A stretch of DNA of 36,866 bases from positions 1-36,866 of the forward strand of contig JAJBUB010000005.1 in assembly GCA_020860575.1 (NCBI GenBank), given 5' to 3'. This stretch comes from Clostridiales bacterium. Lineage in GTDB: Bacteria; Bacillota; Clostridia; Oscillospirales; Oscillospiraceae. This document shows, one piece after another, positions 9,075-18,778 of this stretch. The position numbers were made by a program, and so were the translations under genes. The notes under the pieces are model-generated. The model was not told the origin of the DNA and did no database searches. It saw only the letters and a list, made by a program, of their open reading frames with translations. Within the stretch, counting starts at the first letter, position 1, and the number at the start of each line of letters is the position of its first letter.

Positions 9075-10124
9075 ATGCACATGAAAGAGCAACTGGCAAA
9101 GATCCGGGAGGAGGCTCTGGAGGCCATCCGTAACACGGATGTAGACTCCGCCCTGGACGCCGTCCGGGTCAAGTACCTGGGCAAGAAGGGCGAGCTGACC
9201 GCCCTGTTGAAGCAGACCGGCAAGCTCCCCGCCGAGGAGCGCCCGGTGGTGGGTCAGCTGGCCAACGAGGTGCGCACCACCCTGACCGACGCCATCACCG
9301 TCCAGAAGAAGGCCCTGGCCGCCTCCGCCATGGAGATGCGCCTCGCCGCCGAGACGGTGGATGTGACCATCCCCGGCGATCGCACCGAGCTGGGCCACAT
9401 CCACCCCCTGACCAAGGTGGTGGACGAGATCACCGATGTATTCACCGGCATGGGCTTCGAGGTGGCCGACGGCCCGGAGATCGAGCTGGCCGCTTACAAT
9501 TTCACCCGGCTGAACACCGAGGAGGGCCACCCGGGCCGGGAGTGGACGGACACCTTCTATATCACCGAGGGCCACGACGACCCCAAGAACGACGCCGTCC
9601 TCCTCCGCTCCCAGACCTCTCCCATGCAGATCCGGGTCATGGAGCAGAAGCAGCCCCCCATCCGCATGATCGCCCCCGGCCGGGTCTTCCGGAAGGACGA
9701 GGCGGACGCCACCCATTCCCCCATGTTCCACCAGATCGAGGGCATGGTGGTGGACAAGGGCATCACCATGGCCGACCTGAAGGGCACCCTCAACGAGGTG
9801 GTCAAGGCCCTGTACGGCCCCGACGCCGTCACCCGGTTCCGTCCCCACCACTTCCCCTTCACCGAGCCATCCTGCGAGGTGGATATGCAGTGCTTTGAGT
9901 GCAAGGGCAAGGGCTGCTCCGTCTGCAAGGGCGAGGGCTGGATCGAGCTGCTGGGTGCGGGCATGATCCACCCCAAGGTGCTGGAGGGTTGCGGTATCGA
10001 CACCGACGTCTACTCCGGCTGGGCCTTTGGCATGGGCGTGGAGCGCCTAGCCATGCGCCGGTACGGCATCAAGGACCTGCGGCTGGTGTACGAGAACGAC
10101 GTGCGGTTCCTGAAGCAGTTCTGA
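9075..10124 (+). CDS. pheS: Phenylalanyl-tRNA synthetase alpha subunit
   Basis: VDVTIPGDRTELGHIHPLTKVVDEI, RSQTSPMQIRVME, HQIEGMVVDKGITMADLKGTL, GWAFGMGVERLAMRRYGIKDLR motifs. Confidence 0.96.
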   Translation: MHMKEQLAKIREEALEAIRNTDVDSALDAVRVKYLGKKGELTALLKQTGKLPAEERPVVGQLANEVRTTLTDAITVQKKALAASAMEMRLAAETVDVTIPGDRTELGHIHPLTKVVDEITDVFTGMGFEVADGPEIELAAYNFTRLNTEEGHPGREWTDTFYITEGHDDPKNDAVLLRSQTSPMQIRVMEQKQPPIRMIAPGRVFRKDEADATHSPMFHQIEGMVVDKGITMADLKGTLNEVVKALYGPDAVTRFRPHHFPFTEPSCEVDMQCFECKGKGCSVCKGEGWIELLGAGMIHPKVLEGCGIDTDVYSGWAFGMGVERLAMRRYGIKDLRLVYENDVRFLKQF

Positions 10125-10189
10125 TTGCCACACGGAGAGAGCCTGAACAGAAAGGCTCCCTACAAAACACGATAGGAGCATGAATCTAT

Positions 10190-12877
10190 ATGAGACTTTC
10201 CCGTAAATGGCTGAATGAGTTCGTGGACTGCGGCTCTGTCAGCGACAAGGCATTTGCCGAGGCCATGACCATCTCCGGCTCCAAGGTGGAGACGGTGGAG
10301 GACCACGGCGCTGAGTTCAAAAACGTGGTGGTGGGCCGTATCCTCTCCATGGAGCGGCACCCCAACTCCGACCATATGTGGGTGCTGGAGATGGACGTGG
10401 GCCAGGGCGAGGCCATCCAGATCTGCACCGGAGCCTGGAACATCCACGAGGGCGACCTGGTCCCTGTGGCCAAGCACAACAGCCTCCTCCCCGGGGGCCA
10501 CAAAATCACCAAGGGCAAGCTCCGTGGCGTGCTGTCCAACGGCATGCTCTGCTCTCTGACCGAGCTGGGCCTGGACACCCGGGACTTCCCCTATGGCGTT
10601 GTCAAGCCCGCCGCCATTCTGGGGGATTACCACGTTCTCCCAGGAGAAAAGCCTTCCATCCCGGAGAACATCCAGCCCGGGCATCGCATCTACGGCAAGA
10701 TCGTGGCTGCAAAGGTGCTCTCCTGCCGGACGGTGGCCTATAGCACCTATGCCCTGACCGTCGACGCGGGCAAGGGCGAGGTGGAGGTCACTACCGACTG
10801 TCAGAATATCCATACCGGGGACATGATCTGCTACCACACCGGAGAGGGGACGGTGCTCACTCCGGCGGACATCCACGCCCAGCAGAAGGAGTTCCCCAAT
10901 TGCATCGAGGACGGCATCTTCATTCTCAACGAGGACTGCCAGCCGGGAGACGACATCCCCGCCGTGCTGGGCCTGGACGACCACATGGTGGAGTTTGAGA
11001 TCACTCCCAACCGCCCGGACTGCCTGGGCGTCATCGGTCTGGCCCGGGAGGCCGCCGTCACCTTCGGCAAGGAGCTGAAGCTCCACGAGCCGGTGGTGAA
11101 GGGCTGCGGCGACGCCATCGTGGACTATGCCGACGTGGACATCCTCGACCCGGACCTCTGCCCCCGGTACTGCGGCCGTCTGGTGCGCAACGTGAAGATC
11201 GGCCCCTCCCCCAAGTGGATGCGGGAGCGGCTCCGGGCCTCCGGCGTCCGGCCCATCAACAACATCGTGGACATCACCAACTACGTCATGATCGAGTACG
11301 GTCAGCCCATGCACTCCTTTGACTTTGCCTGTGTGGAGGGCCACCACATCAACGTCCGCCGGGCCTATCCCGGCGAGGACATGACCACCCTGGACGGCAA
11401 GGCCCGGAAGCTGAAGGACACCATGCTGGTCATCGCCGACGAGAAGAAGCCCATCTGCATCGCCGGCGTCATGGGCGGCGAGAACTCCGAGATCACCGAC
11501 AAGACCACCTCCGTCTTCTTCGAGTCCGCCAACTTCAACGGCGTCTCCATCCGCAAGACCGCCACCGCTCTGGGGATGCGCACCGAGGCCTCCGGCCGGT
11601 ACGAGAAGGGGCTGGACCCCATGAACACCCTCCCCGCCGTGGAGCGGGCCTGTGAGCTGGTAGAGCTGCTGGGCTGTGGCGAGGTGCTGGACGGAGTCAT
11701 CGACGTGGTGGCCCAGGACTTCACCCCCACTTCACTGAAGCTGGAGCCGGACAAGGTCAACGCCCTGCTGGGCACCGACATCCCGGAGGAGGAGATGCGC
11801 AAGACCCTCCTGGCCCTGGGCTTCACCCTGGACGGGGACACCATCTATGTCCCCTCCTGGCGGGGCGACGTGTCCCACTACTCCGACATCGCCGAGGAGG
11901 TGGCCCGGTTCTACGGCTACAACAACCTGCCCACCACCCTCATGCGGGGAGAGACCACCCGGGGTGGCTTGAACCGGGTCCAGAAGGCCTCCAACTATGT
12001 GGGCCAGATCTGCCGGGGCCTGGGCTACAGCGAGATTTTGACCTACTCCTTTATCTCCCCCAATTACTACAACAAAATCCGCATGGCGGAGGACGATCCC
12101 CGGCGCAAGTCCATCACTATTCTGAACCCTCTGGGCGAGGATACCTCCATTATGCGCACCACCGCCATCCCCTCCCTGCTTGAGACCCTGGCCCGGAACT
12201 ACAGCCACCGGAACCCCTCCGCCCGGCTCTATGAGCTGGCCCGGATCTATCTCCCCCAGGAGGGGCAGGAGCTGGCCAACGAGCGGAAGATGCTCTGCCT
12301 CGGCGGCTACGGCGGCAATCTGGATTTCTTCTCCTTCAAGGGAGCCGTAGAGACAGTGCTGGAGTCCCTGGGCATTGAGAACGCCCGGTTCACCGCAGAA
12401 CGCGACGACCCCACCTTCCACCCCGGCCGCTGCGCCACCCTGACGGTGAACGGCAAGCTGGTGGGCGTCCTGGGTCAGGTCCACCCCCTGGTGAACGAGA
12501 ACTACGGCGTGGAGCCGCCCATGTTCGCCGCCCAGCTGGACTTCGCCCTGCTGCTGGAGGCCCAGAAGCAGGAGATCACCTACCTGCCCCTGCCCAAGTT
12601 CCCCGCCGTGGAGCGGGACATCGCCGTGGTCTGCGACGCAGACGTGCCTGTGGCCAGCCTGACGGACAGCATCTCCAAGGGCGGCAAGGGCCTGGTGAAA
12701 GAGGTCAAGCTGTTCGATATCTACACCGGCAAGCCCATCCCTGAGGGCAAGAAGTCGGTGGCCTTCTCCCTGCGCCTCCGGGCGGAGGACCACACCCTCA
12801 CCGACGCCGAGGCGGACGCCGACATCCAGTCCGTCCTGGCTCAGCTGGAGCAGGACTGCGGCGCCGTGCTGCGGTAA
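10190..12877 (+). CDS. pheT: Phenylalanyl-tRNA synthetase beta subunit, enlarged (895 aa)
   Basis: MRLSRKWLNEFVD, EFEITPNRPDCLGVIGLAREAA, EYGQPMHSFDF, TSIMRTTAIPSLLE and C-terminal anticodon-binding-like domain; about 100 aa extra after ELGLDTRDFP. Confidence 0.95.
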   Translation: MRLSRKWLNEFVDCGSVSDKAFAEAMTISGSKVETVEDHGAEFKNVVVGRILSMERHPNSDHMWVLEMDVGQGEAIQICTGAWNIHEGDLVPVAKHNSLLPGGHKITKGKLRGVLSNGMLCSLTELGLDTRDFPYGVVKPAAILGDYHVLPGEKPSIPENIQPGHRIYGKIVAAKVLSCRTVAYSTYALTVDAGKGEVEVTTDCQNIHTGDMICYHTGEGTVLTPADIHAQQKEFPNCIEDGIFILNEDCQPGDDIPAVLGLDDHMVEFEITPNRPDCLGVIGLAREAAVTFGKELKLHEPVVKGCGDAIVDYADVDILDPDLCPRYCGRLVRNVKIGPSPKWMRERLRASGVRPINNIVDITNYVMIEYGQPMHSFDFACVEGHHINVRRAYPGEDMTTLDGKARKLKDTMLVIADEKKPICIAGVMGGENSEITDKTTSVFFESANFNGVSIRKTATALGMRTEASGRYEKGLDPMNTLPAVERACELVELLGCGEVLDGVIDVVAQDFTPTSLKLEPDKVNALLGTDIPEEEMRKTLLALGFTLDGDTIYVPSWRGDVSHYSDIAEEVARFYGYNNLPTTLMRGETTRGGLNRVQKASNYVGQICRGLGYSEILTYSFISPNYYNKIRMAEDDPRRKSITILNPLGEDTSIMRTTAIPSLLETLARNYSHRNPSARLYELARIYLPQEGQELANERKMLCLGGYGGNLDFFSFKGAVETVLESLGIENARFTAERDDPTFHPGRCATLTVNGKLVGVLGQVHPLVNENYGVEPPMFAAQLDFALLLEAQKQEITYLPLPKFPAVERDIAVVCDADVPVASLTDSISKGGKGLVKEVKLFDIYTGKPIPEGKKSVAFSLRLRAEDHTLTDAEADADIQSVLAQLEQDCGAVLR

Positions 12878-12948
12878 GCCTTTTCCCGAATATAGCAATG
12901 CCCCGCCGAAACGGTCGCAGGACCGTCCCGGAGGGGCACTGTCATGTA

Positions 12949-13030
12949 TGGGGGATAAGGGACTCGAACCCTCACGGATCGCTCCACGAGAACCTAAATC
13001 TCGCATGTCTGCCAATTCCATCAATCCCCC
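12949..13030 (-). tRNA. tRNA-Leu (anticodon UAG)
   Basis: Reverse complement GGGGGATTGATGGAATTGGCAGACATGCGAGATTTAGGTTCTCGTGGAGC...GTGAGGGTTCGAGTCCCTTATCCCCCA: acceptor stem GGGGGAT/ATCCCCC, anticodon loop TTTAGGT giving UAG, long variable arm, TTCGAGT T-loop. Confidence 0.93.
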
Positions 13031-13100
13031 AAAACAACAGAGCCATTTTATCACAGGGGAAATTTGATGTCAATGCGGGGTGGGGGATCGAATGACAACG

Positions 13101-13140
13101 AAAAAAGCTGCGCCGGATTTTGATCCGGCGCAGTTTTTTT
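13101..13140. terminator. Bidirectional rho-independent terminator
   Basis: AAAAAAGCTGCGCCGGAT-TTTG-ATCCGGCGCAGTTTTTTT: perfect stem with A-run and T-run on both sides. Confidence 0.85.
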
Positions 13141-13159
13141 GGTGACAGATGACAGAGCC

Positions 13160-15370
13160 TTAGCCGTTTTCCAGCTCTACGATCAGGGACAGATTGGCAA
13201 TCTCATAGCTGTTGAGATAGTTGCTGACGTTGGCATCAAAGGTGGCGGCGTCGATGGTGCCGCTGTACCAGGAACAGCTGTTGAAGTAGGACTGGAGATC
13301 GGAGTCGGTGAACTTTCTGCCGTGGCGGGCATAGATCTCGTTCCGGGCCAGCCGGAGCTGGGATTTGGACAGGCCGCTCAGCTCGCTGGCGGTGTAATAC
13401 TTGCTGTTGCTGTAGGGCAGGATGTAGCCGGTGACGGTGGCGGTGCCGACGGTGATCGTGCTGTCAGAGCTGCCGCTGGAGGAGGTGGACAGGTAGCTGG
13501 AATAGACATACCCGGTGACGCCGCCCACCGTGACCTTGCTCCAGCCGCTGGAGGTGGTGCCCAGCCGGGTCACAGACTGGCCCTTGGTGAGAGTGGTCAC
13601 CACCTTGCCGGTGGAGGCGCTGGGATAATCCCGGACATAGACGCCGGTGGTGGCGTAGACGGTGTCGTTGGTGGTCGTGATGCTCACGTTGTCGTCGGAG
13701 CTGCTGTTGTCGGAGCTGCTGCTGTCAGTGCTGCTGTTGTCCGTGCTGCTGTCGGCGGAGGAGGACAGGTAGCTGGAATAGACATAGCCGGTCAGCCCGT
13801 TCACCGTGATCTGCGTCCAGTTGCCGGAGGTCACGCCGGTGAGAGTGACCGCCTGACCGCTGCCCAGGGTGGCGATGACCGTTCCGTTGGGTTCGCTGCG
13901 CATATTGACGCCGGTGGTGGTGTAGGCGGTGGTGGTGGAGCTGCTGTCGTCATCATCGTCGTCGGCAGAGACAGCAGTGGTGGACAGATAACTGCTGAAC
14001 ACATAGCCCTCAGCGCCGTTGAGGGTGATGCGGCTCCAGCCGGTGTCGGTGGTGCCCGTCCGGGTGACCGACTGCCCCACAGACAGGCCGTTGATAATGT
14101 TGCCGGTCTCAGAGCTGGGATAATCCCGGACATAGACGGAGGCGGTGGCGTAGACCGTCTCGTTTACCTCGGTGATGGCGGGCAGCTCGGCGGCGGTGGT
14201 GTCGTCCGTCTCCTCCATTGTGGCGTCGTCCGCCTCCTCCGCGGCGTCGCCAGCCGTCTCGTCGGCGGTGGCAACCGTCTCCTCGGCGGTCTCACCGGTC
14301 TCGTCGGTCTCATCGGTGGTGTCAACCGTCTCATCGGTGGTCTCACCGGTCTCGTCGGTGGTGTCACCCGTCTCATCGGTGGTGTCAACCGTCTCGTCAG
14401 TGATGTCATCGGTCTCATCAGTGACGTCGTCCGTCCCGTCGTCCTCCTCCGGGATGACGTAGTCGGCGTCCGTATCGTCCCCGGCGGTGGCGTCGCTGTC
14501 GGAATTTTCCTCATCGGTCAGGCTGGTATCGTTGCCGTTGGCCTGATCGGAGTTATCCTCCCCGGTGAGCATGGAGCTGAGGAACACGACCATGGCGATG
14601 ATGAGCAGGGCCAGCAGGGCGCAGACGGCGGCGATCACCGGGGTGGAGGATTTGGCCTTCTCCCGGGTGTGCTTGCGCTCGCTCCAGTTGAACTCCCCCT
14701 CCTGAGCGGTCTGCTCCGGCTTGTTCTTCTCCTGCGCTGCCCGGGTGGCCTCAGCGTTGTGCTTGGCCTCATAGACCTTCTGGGCGGAGGCGGCGGCGAT
14801 CACAGTGGTGTCTACGCCGACGGCCTTGGTCTGCGCCTCGCCGGAGGCGGCGGGCTTTTTCTGCTGTGTGCCGGTATTGCCGGAGGCAGCAGCCCTCTGC
14901 CGGGGGCGTCTGGCGGTATTCTTCCGGGCGGCTGACGCTCTGGCGGCGGGCCTTGTCCCCGCCGTGGGGGCAGGCTCCGTCTTCTTGGCGGAGGGGTCCC
15001 GCATGGCGTTGACCACGAAGGGGGAATCCTCATCAAACGGCTCGTCATCCTCGGCAGCCTTGTCGCCGGAGCCATCGGCCTCGGAGGAGACCGCGCTGGA
15101 GACGACGGAGGAGACCACCGCCTGGACGTCCGCCATGGACACGTCGGCGGGCTTTTCGTCGGCGGACACCTCGGGCTTGGGGGCGGAACCGGTGGCAGGG
15201 ATGTCCGCCTTGGGGGCCGCCGCCTGGGTCTCGCTCAGGGTGACGCCGTTTTCCGCCGGGGCGGAGGCGCTGTCAGGGATGGGGACTACATCGGTCAGAG
15301 GGCTGCCGCAAATGGAGCAGACGGGGACGATGTCGGAGTGTTCCACTCCGCACACAGGGCATTTTTTCAT
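13160..15370 (-). CDS. Zinc-ribbon / TM / triple SH3 / YARHG-domain envelope protein
   Basis: N-terminal MKKCPVCGVEHSDIVPVCSICGSPL zinc ribbon, TM (TPVIAAVCALLALLIIAMVVFLSSML), TDET-rich stalk, three bacterial SH3-like units (VYVRDYPS..., VNMRSEPN..., VYVRDYPS...) and C-terminal LRLARNEIYARHGRKF YARHG motif. Confidence 0.85.
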   Translation of the reverse strand: MKKCPVCGVEHSDIVPVCSICGSPLTDVVPIPDSASAPAENGVTLSETQAAAPKADIPATGSAPKPEVSADEKPADVSMADVQAVVSSVVSSAVSSEADGSGDKAAEDDEPFDEDSPFVVNAMRDPSAKKTEPAPTAGTRPAARASAARKNTARRPRQRAAASGNTGTQQKKPAASGEAQTKAVGVDTTVIAAASAQKVYEAKHNAEATRAAQEKNKPEQTAQEGEFNWSERKHTREKAKSSTPVIAAVCALLALLIIAMVVFLSSMLTGEDNSDQANGNDTSLTDEENSDSDATAGDDTDADYVIPEEDDGTDDVTDETDDITDETVDTTDETGDTTDETGETTDETVDTTDETDETGETAEETVATADETAGDAAEEADDATMEETDDTTAAELPAITEVNETVYATASVYVRDYPSSETGNIINGLSVGQSVTRTGTTDTGWSRITLNGAEGYVFSSYLSTTAVSADDDDDDSSSTTTAYTTTGVNMRSEPNGTVIATLGSGQAVTLTGVTSGNWTQITVNGLTGYVYSSYLSSSADSSTDNSSTDSSSSDNSSSDDNVSITTTNDTVYATTGVYVRDYPSASTGKVVTTLTKGQSVTRLGTTSSGWSKVTVGGVTGYVYSSYLSTSSSGSSDSTITVGTATVTGYILPYSNSKYYTASELSGLSKSQLRLARNEIYARHGRKFTDSDLQSYFNSCSWYSGTIDAATFDANVSNYLNSYEIANLSLIVELENG

Positions 15371-15535
15371 AGCAATTTCTCCATTTCCGAAAAGAAAGGT
15401 TGAATGTGGTCGAAAAATGATTCATAATAATCTTAAATGGGAATGGCGTTTTTGTCAATCCTAACCGGGCAACTTTCATAATATAGTAAGATTCTGCCAG
15501 TACCGCCCTCAGGCGGAGAGAAAGGAGAATGTACG

Positions 15536-16270
15536 ATGGCACAGTGGGACAGTCAGATCGGGCAGCTCCAGCAGTGGCTGGACGAGAGCGGGTACGTCGT
15601 CTTTTTCGGCGGGGCGGGGGTCTCCACCGAGAGCGGCGTACCGGACTTCCGGAGCGTGGACGGCCTGTATCATCAGCACTACAGCGAGCCGCCGGAGACC
15701 ATTTTGAGCCATACCTATTTTCAGCGCAGGCCGGAGGACTTTTTCCGCTTTTACCGGGACAAAATGCTCCCCCTGGAGGCCCAGCCCAACGATGCCCACA
15801 AAAAGCTTGCCGAGCTGGAGCAGGCGGGCAAGCTGAAAGCGGTGGTCACTCAGAACATCGACGGCCTGCACCAGAAGGCGGGGAGCCGGGAGGTGCTGGA
15901 GCTCCACGGCTCCGTCCTGCGCAATTACTGTGAGCGGTGCGGCAAATTCTACGGCGTGGAGGCGGTGGCCGGGAGCCAGGGGGTCCCCCGGTGCAGCTGC
16001 GGGGGCATCATCAAGCCGGACGTGGTGCTCTATGAGGAGGCCCTGGACGACACGGTGATGTACCGCTCCATCGAACACATCCGCAAGGCGGATATGCTCA
16101 TCGTCGGCGGCACCTCCCTGGTGGTCTATCCGGCGGCGGGGCTGATCAACTACTACCGGGGCAAGCGGCTGGTGCTCATCAACCTCCAGCCCACCCCCTA
16201 CGACCGGTACGCCAATCTGACCATCAACGAGAAGATCGGCCAGGTGTTCCGGCAGATCCAGGTCCGGTGA
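15536..16270 (+). CDS. NAD-dependent protein deacylase, sirtuin (Sir2/CobB family)
   Basis: VVFFGGAGVSTESGVPDFRS, TQNIDGLHQKAGS, LHGSVLRNYCERCGKFY, CSCGGIIKPDVVLYEE, GGTSLVVYPAAGL motifs. Confidence 0.95.
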   Translation: MAQWDSQIGQLQQWLDESGYVVFFGGAGVSTESGVPDFRSVDGLYHQHYSEPPETILSHTYFQRRPEDFFRFYRDKMLPLEAQPNDAHKKLAELEQAGKLKAVVTQNIDGLHQKAGSREVLELHGSVLRNYCERCGKFYGVEAVAGSQGVPRCSCGGIIKPDVVLYEEALDDTVMYRSIEHIRKADMLIVGGTSLVVYPAAGLINYYRGKRLVLINLQPTPYDRYANLTINEKIGQVFRQIQVR

Positions 16271-16297
16271 CGGCCGGGGCAGGGGCGCGCAAACCTC

Positions 16298-16326
16298 TTG
16301 ACAGCCTTAATGCCATTGGATTAAAA
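16298..16326 (+). promoter_or_regulatory. Putative sigma-A promoter of proS (TTGACA-17-TTAAAA)
   Basis: TTGACA at 16298-16303, TTAAAA at 16321-16326. Confidence 0.5.
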
Positions 16327-16395
16327 TAAACTGCTAATGTTACCAATATTGTCATCTCCTGCCCATCGGCGGCGGGATACGGAGGAGAAGAGACT

Positions 16396-17835
16396 ATGGC
16401 TAAGAATCAGAAACAGGTGAAGGCGATCACCTCCATGAGCGAGGACTTCGCCCAGTGGTATACCGACATCTGCCTGAAGGCGGAGCTGGTGGACTACGCC
16501 AGCGTCAAGGGCTTTATGATCCTGCGGCCTTACGGCTACGCCATCTGGGAGAATATCACCCGCATCCTGGACGGCAGGTTCAAGGAGACGGGACATGAGA
16601 ACGTGGCGATGCCGGTGCTCATCCCGGAGAGCCTGCTGAAAAAGGAGGGCGAGCTGGTGGAGGGCTTCGCTCCGGAGGCCGCCTGGGTCACCATGGGCGG
16701 CAGCGACCAGCTGGAGGAGCGGATGGCCATCCGTCCCACCTCCGAGACCATGTTCTGCGACCACTGGGCCCACACCCTCCACTCCTGGCGGGAGCTGCCC
16801 ATGAAGTATAACCAGTGGTGCTCCGTGGTGCGCTGGGAGAAGAGCACCCGGCCCTTCCTCCGCTCCCGTGAGTTCTGGTGGCAGGAGGGCCACACCATCC
16901 ACGAGACGGCGGAGGAGGCTCAGGCGGAGACGGAGCAGCAGCTCAACTGCTACGCCGACTTCTGCCGGGACGCCCTGGCCATGCCGGTGCTGAAAGGCCG
17001 CAAGACGGACAAGGAGAAATTCGCCGGGGCGGAGGCCACCTACACCATCGAGGCCATGATGAAGGACGGCAAGGCCCTCCAGTCCGGCACCAGCCACTAC
17101 TTCGGGGACAAGTTCTCCCGGGCGTATGACGTGACCTTCGCCGGACGGGACAACACCCTGCAATACCCTTACCAGACCTCCTGGGGTGCGTCTACCCGGC
17201 TCATCGGGGCGATCATTATGACCCACGGGGATGACAACGGCCTGGTGCTGCCCCCCGCCATCGCCCCCATTCAGGTCATCGTCATCCCCGTGGCTCAGCA
17301 CAAGCCCGGCGTGCTGGACGCCGCCTATGCCCTCCAGGACCGCATCAAGGCCCTGGGCCTGCGGGTCAAGACCGACGACTCCGACCAGTCCAACGGCTGG
17401 AAGTACGCCGAGTATGAGATGAAGGGGGTCCCCCTCCGGGTGGAGATCGGCCCCAAGGATATGGAGAAAAACCAGTGCGTCATCGCCCGCCGGGACACCG
17501 GGGAGAAGTACTTCGTCCCCCTGGAGCAGCTGGAGGAAAAGGTGCAGTCTCTGCTCACCGAGGTCCACGACAACCTCTACGAGTCCGCCAAGCAGCGGAT
17601 GGAGGAGAACACCTTCGCCTTCACCTCGGTGGAGGACGTGAAGGCCGCCATGGAAAAGCACACCTGCTTTGCCAAGACCATGTGGTGCGGCGACGAGGCC
17701 TGTGAGATTGCCATGAAGGAGCTGGCAGGCGTGTCCAGCCGGTGCATCCCCTTTGAGCAGGAGAACCTGGGGGAGGTCTGCCCCGTCTGTGGCAGACCAG
17801 CCAAAAAGATGGTGGTCTGGGGCGTGGCCTACTGA
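16396..17835 (+). CDS. proS: Prolyl-tRNA synthetase, archaeal/eukaryotic-like short type
   Basis: SEDFAQWYTDICLKAELVDYASVKGFMILRPYGYAIWE, RPTSETMFCDHW, REFWWQEGHTIHET, QSGTSHYFGDKFSRAYDV; about 479 aa. Confidence 0.94.
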   Translation: MAKNQKQVKAITSMSEDFAQWYTDICLKAELVDYASVKGFMILRPYGYAIWENITRILDGRFKETGHENVAMPVLIPESLLKKEGELVEGFAPEAAWVTMGGSDQLEERMAIRPTSETMFCDHWAHTLHSWRELPMKYNQWCSVVRWEKSTRPFLRSREFWWQEGHTIHETAEEAQAETEQQLNCYADFCRDALAMPVLKGRKTDKEKFAGAEATYTIEAMMKDGKALQSGTSHYFGDKFSRAYDVTFAGRDNTLQYPYQTSWGASTRLIGAIIMTHGDDNGLVLPPAIAPIQVIVIPVAQHKPGVLDAAYALQDRIKALGLRVKTDDSDQSNGWKYAEYEMKGVPLRVEIGPKDMEKNQCVIARRDTGEKYFVPLEQLEEKVQSLLTEVHDNLYESAKQRMEENTFAFTSVEDVKAAMEKHTCFAKTMWCGDEACEIAMKELAGVSSRCIPFEQENLGEVCPVCGRPAKKMVVWGVAY

Positions 17836-17891
17836 GCTGCGGCTGCGCCACGGCGAGAGGAGCAGCCCAACCGAATAACAGCGTAACGAAC

Positions 17892-17940
17892 CGCCCCCGG
17901 CACGGCCTGACTGCCCGCCGGGGGCGGCGCCGTTTTCGTT
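17892..17940 (+). terminator. Terminator downstream of proS
   Basis: CCGCCCCCGGC...GCCGGGGGCGG hairpin followed by CGCCGTTTTCG. Confidence 0.6.
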
Positions 17941-17995
17941 CCGGACCGGCAGGGGCAGAAAAGTGCAAAAAAGATTCAAAAAGGACAAGAACATT

Positions 17996-18024
17996 TTGAC
18001 ATTTGGAAATCCACTGTCTATAAT
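17996..18024 (+). promoter_or_regulatory. Consensus sigma-A promoter for the LytTR/GHKL two-component operon
   Basis: TTGACA (17996-18001), 17-bp spacer, TATAAT (18019-18024). Confidence 0.8.
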
Positions 18025-18067
18025 AATACCATACACACCCATCACCTGTGCCAGGAGGGGAGAGAGC

Positions 18068-18778
18068 TTGTTACAGATCGCGATCGTCGAGGACGACCAG
18101 GAGAGCGCGGAGACCCTGCGCCGTTTTCTGGAGCAGTACCAGACCGAGCGGGACTGCGAGTGTAGGATCATCGTATTCCAGGACGGAGAGGAGATCATCC
18201 GAAATTATCGCCCGGAGTATGACATCATCCTCATGGACGTGCAGATGGAGCATCTGGACGGCATGACGGCGGCGGAGATCATCCGCCAGCAGGACCCGGA
18301 GGTCATCCTCATCTTTATCACCAACATGCCCCAGTACGCCATCCGGGGCTATGCCGTGGAGGCACTGGACTATGTACTCAAGCCGGTGTCCTATTTCGCC
18401 TTCTCCCAGCGGATGGACCGCGCCCTCAGCCGCATCGACCGGAACCGGACCCATTATATCGTCCTGCCGGTGAAGGGCGGCTCCCAGAAGGTGGATGTGG
18501 CCCAGATCCGCTATGTGGAGAGCCGGGGACACAGCCTGCTGTTTCATATGCGCCAGGGGGAGATCGTCTCCAGCGGCACCATGACCGAGATGGAACGCCA
18601 GCTGGAGCCGTACGGCTTCTGCCGCTGCAACAAGGGCTATCTGCTCAACCTGGACGAGGTGGATGGTATCCAGGACGGCTCCGCCGTGGTGGGTCCGGAC
18701 CGGCTCCTCATCAGCCGGGGCCGGAAGAACGCCTTTATGGAGGCCCTGGCCAACCGCCTGGGTGGGCGGACCAAATGA
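18068..18778 (+). CDS. LytTR-family response regulator (AgrA/LytR-like)
   Basis: Receiver domain IAIVEDDQESAETL...YDIILMDVQMEHLDGMTAAEII...ITNMPQYAIRGYAVEALDYVLKPV; LytTR domain with VAQIRYVESRGHSLLFHM...FCRCNKGYLLNLDEVDGI. TTG start preceded by AGGAGGGG. Confidence 0.92.
   Translation: MLQIAIVEDDQESAETLRRFLEQYQTERDCECRIIVFQDGEEIIRNYRPEYDIILMDVQMEHLDGMTAAEIIRQQDPEVILIFITNMPQYAIRGYAVEALDYVLKPVSYFAFSQRMDRALSRIDRNRTHYIVLPVKGGSQKVDVAQIRYVESRGHSLLFHMRQGEIVSSGTMTEMERQLEPYGFCRCNKGYLLNLDEVDGIQDGSAVVGPDRLLISRGRKNAFMEALANRLGGRTK

Noticed and set aside
13139-14935. 598-aa plus-strand ORF opposite the SH3/YARHG protein
   Set aside because: Gly/Val-rich antisense of the real gene; no RBS or domain logic; minus-strand protein has several recognised domains.
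16321-18198. 625-aa minus-strand ORF across proS and the regulator
   Set aside because: Spans two well-supported plus-strand genes and their intergenic terminator/promoter.
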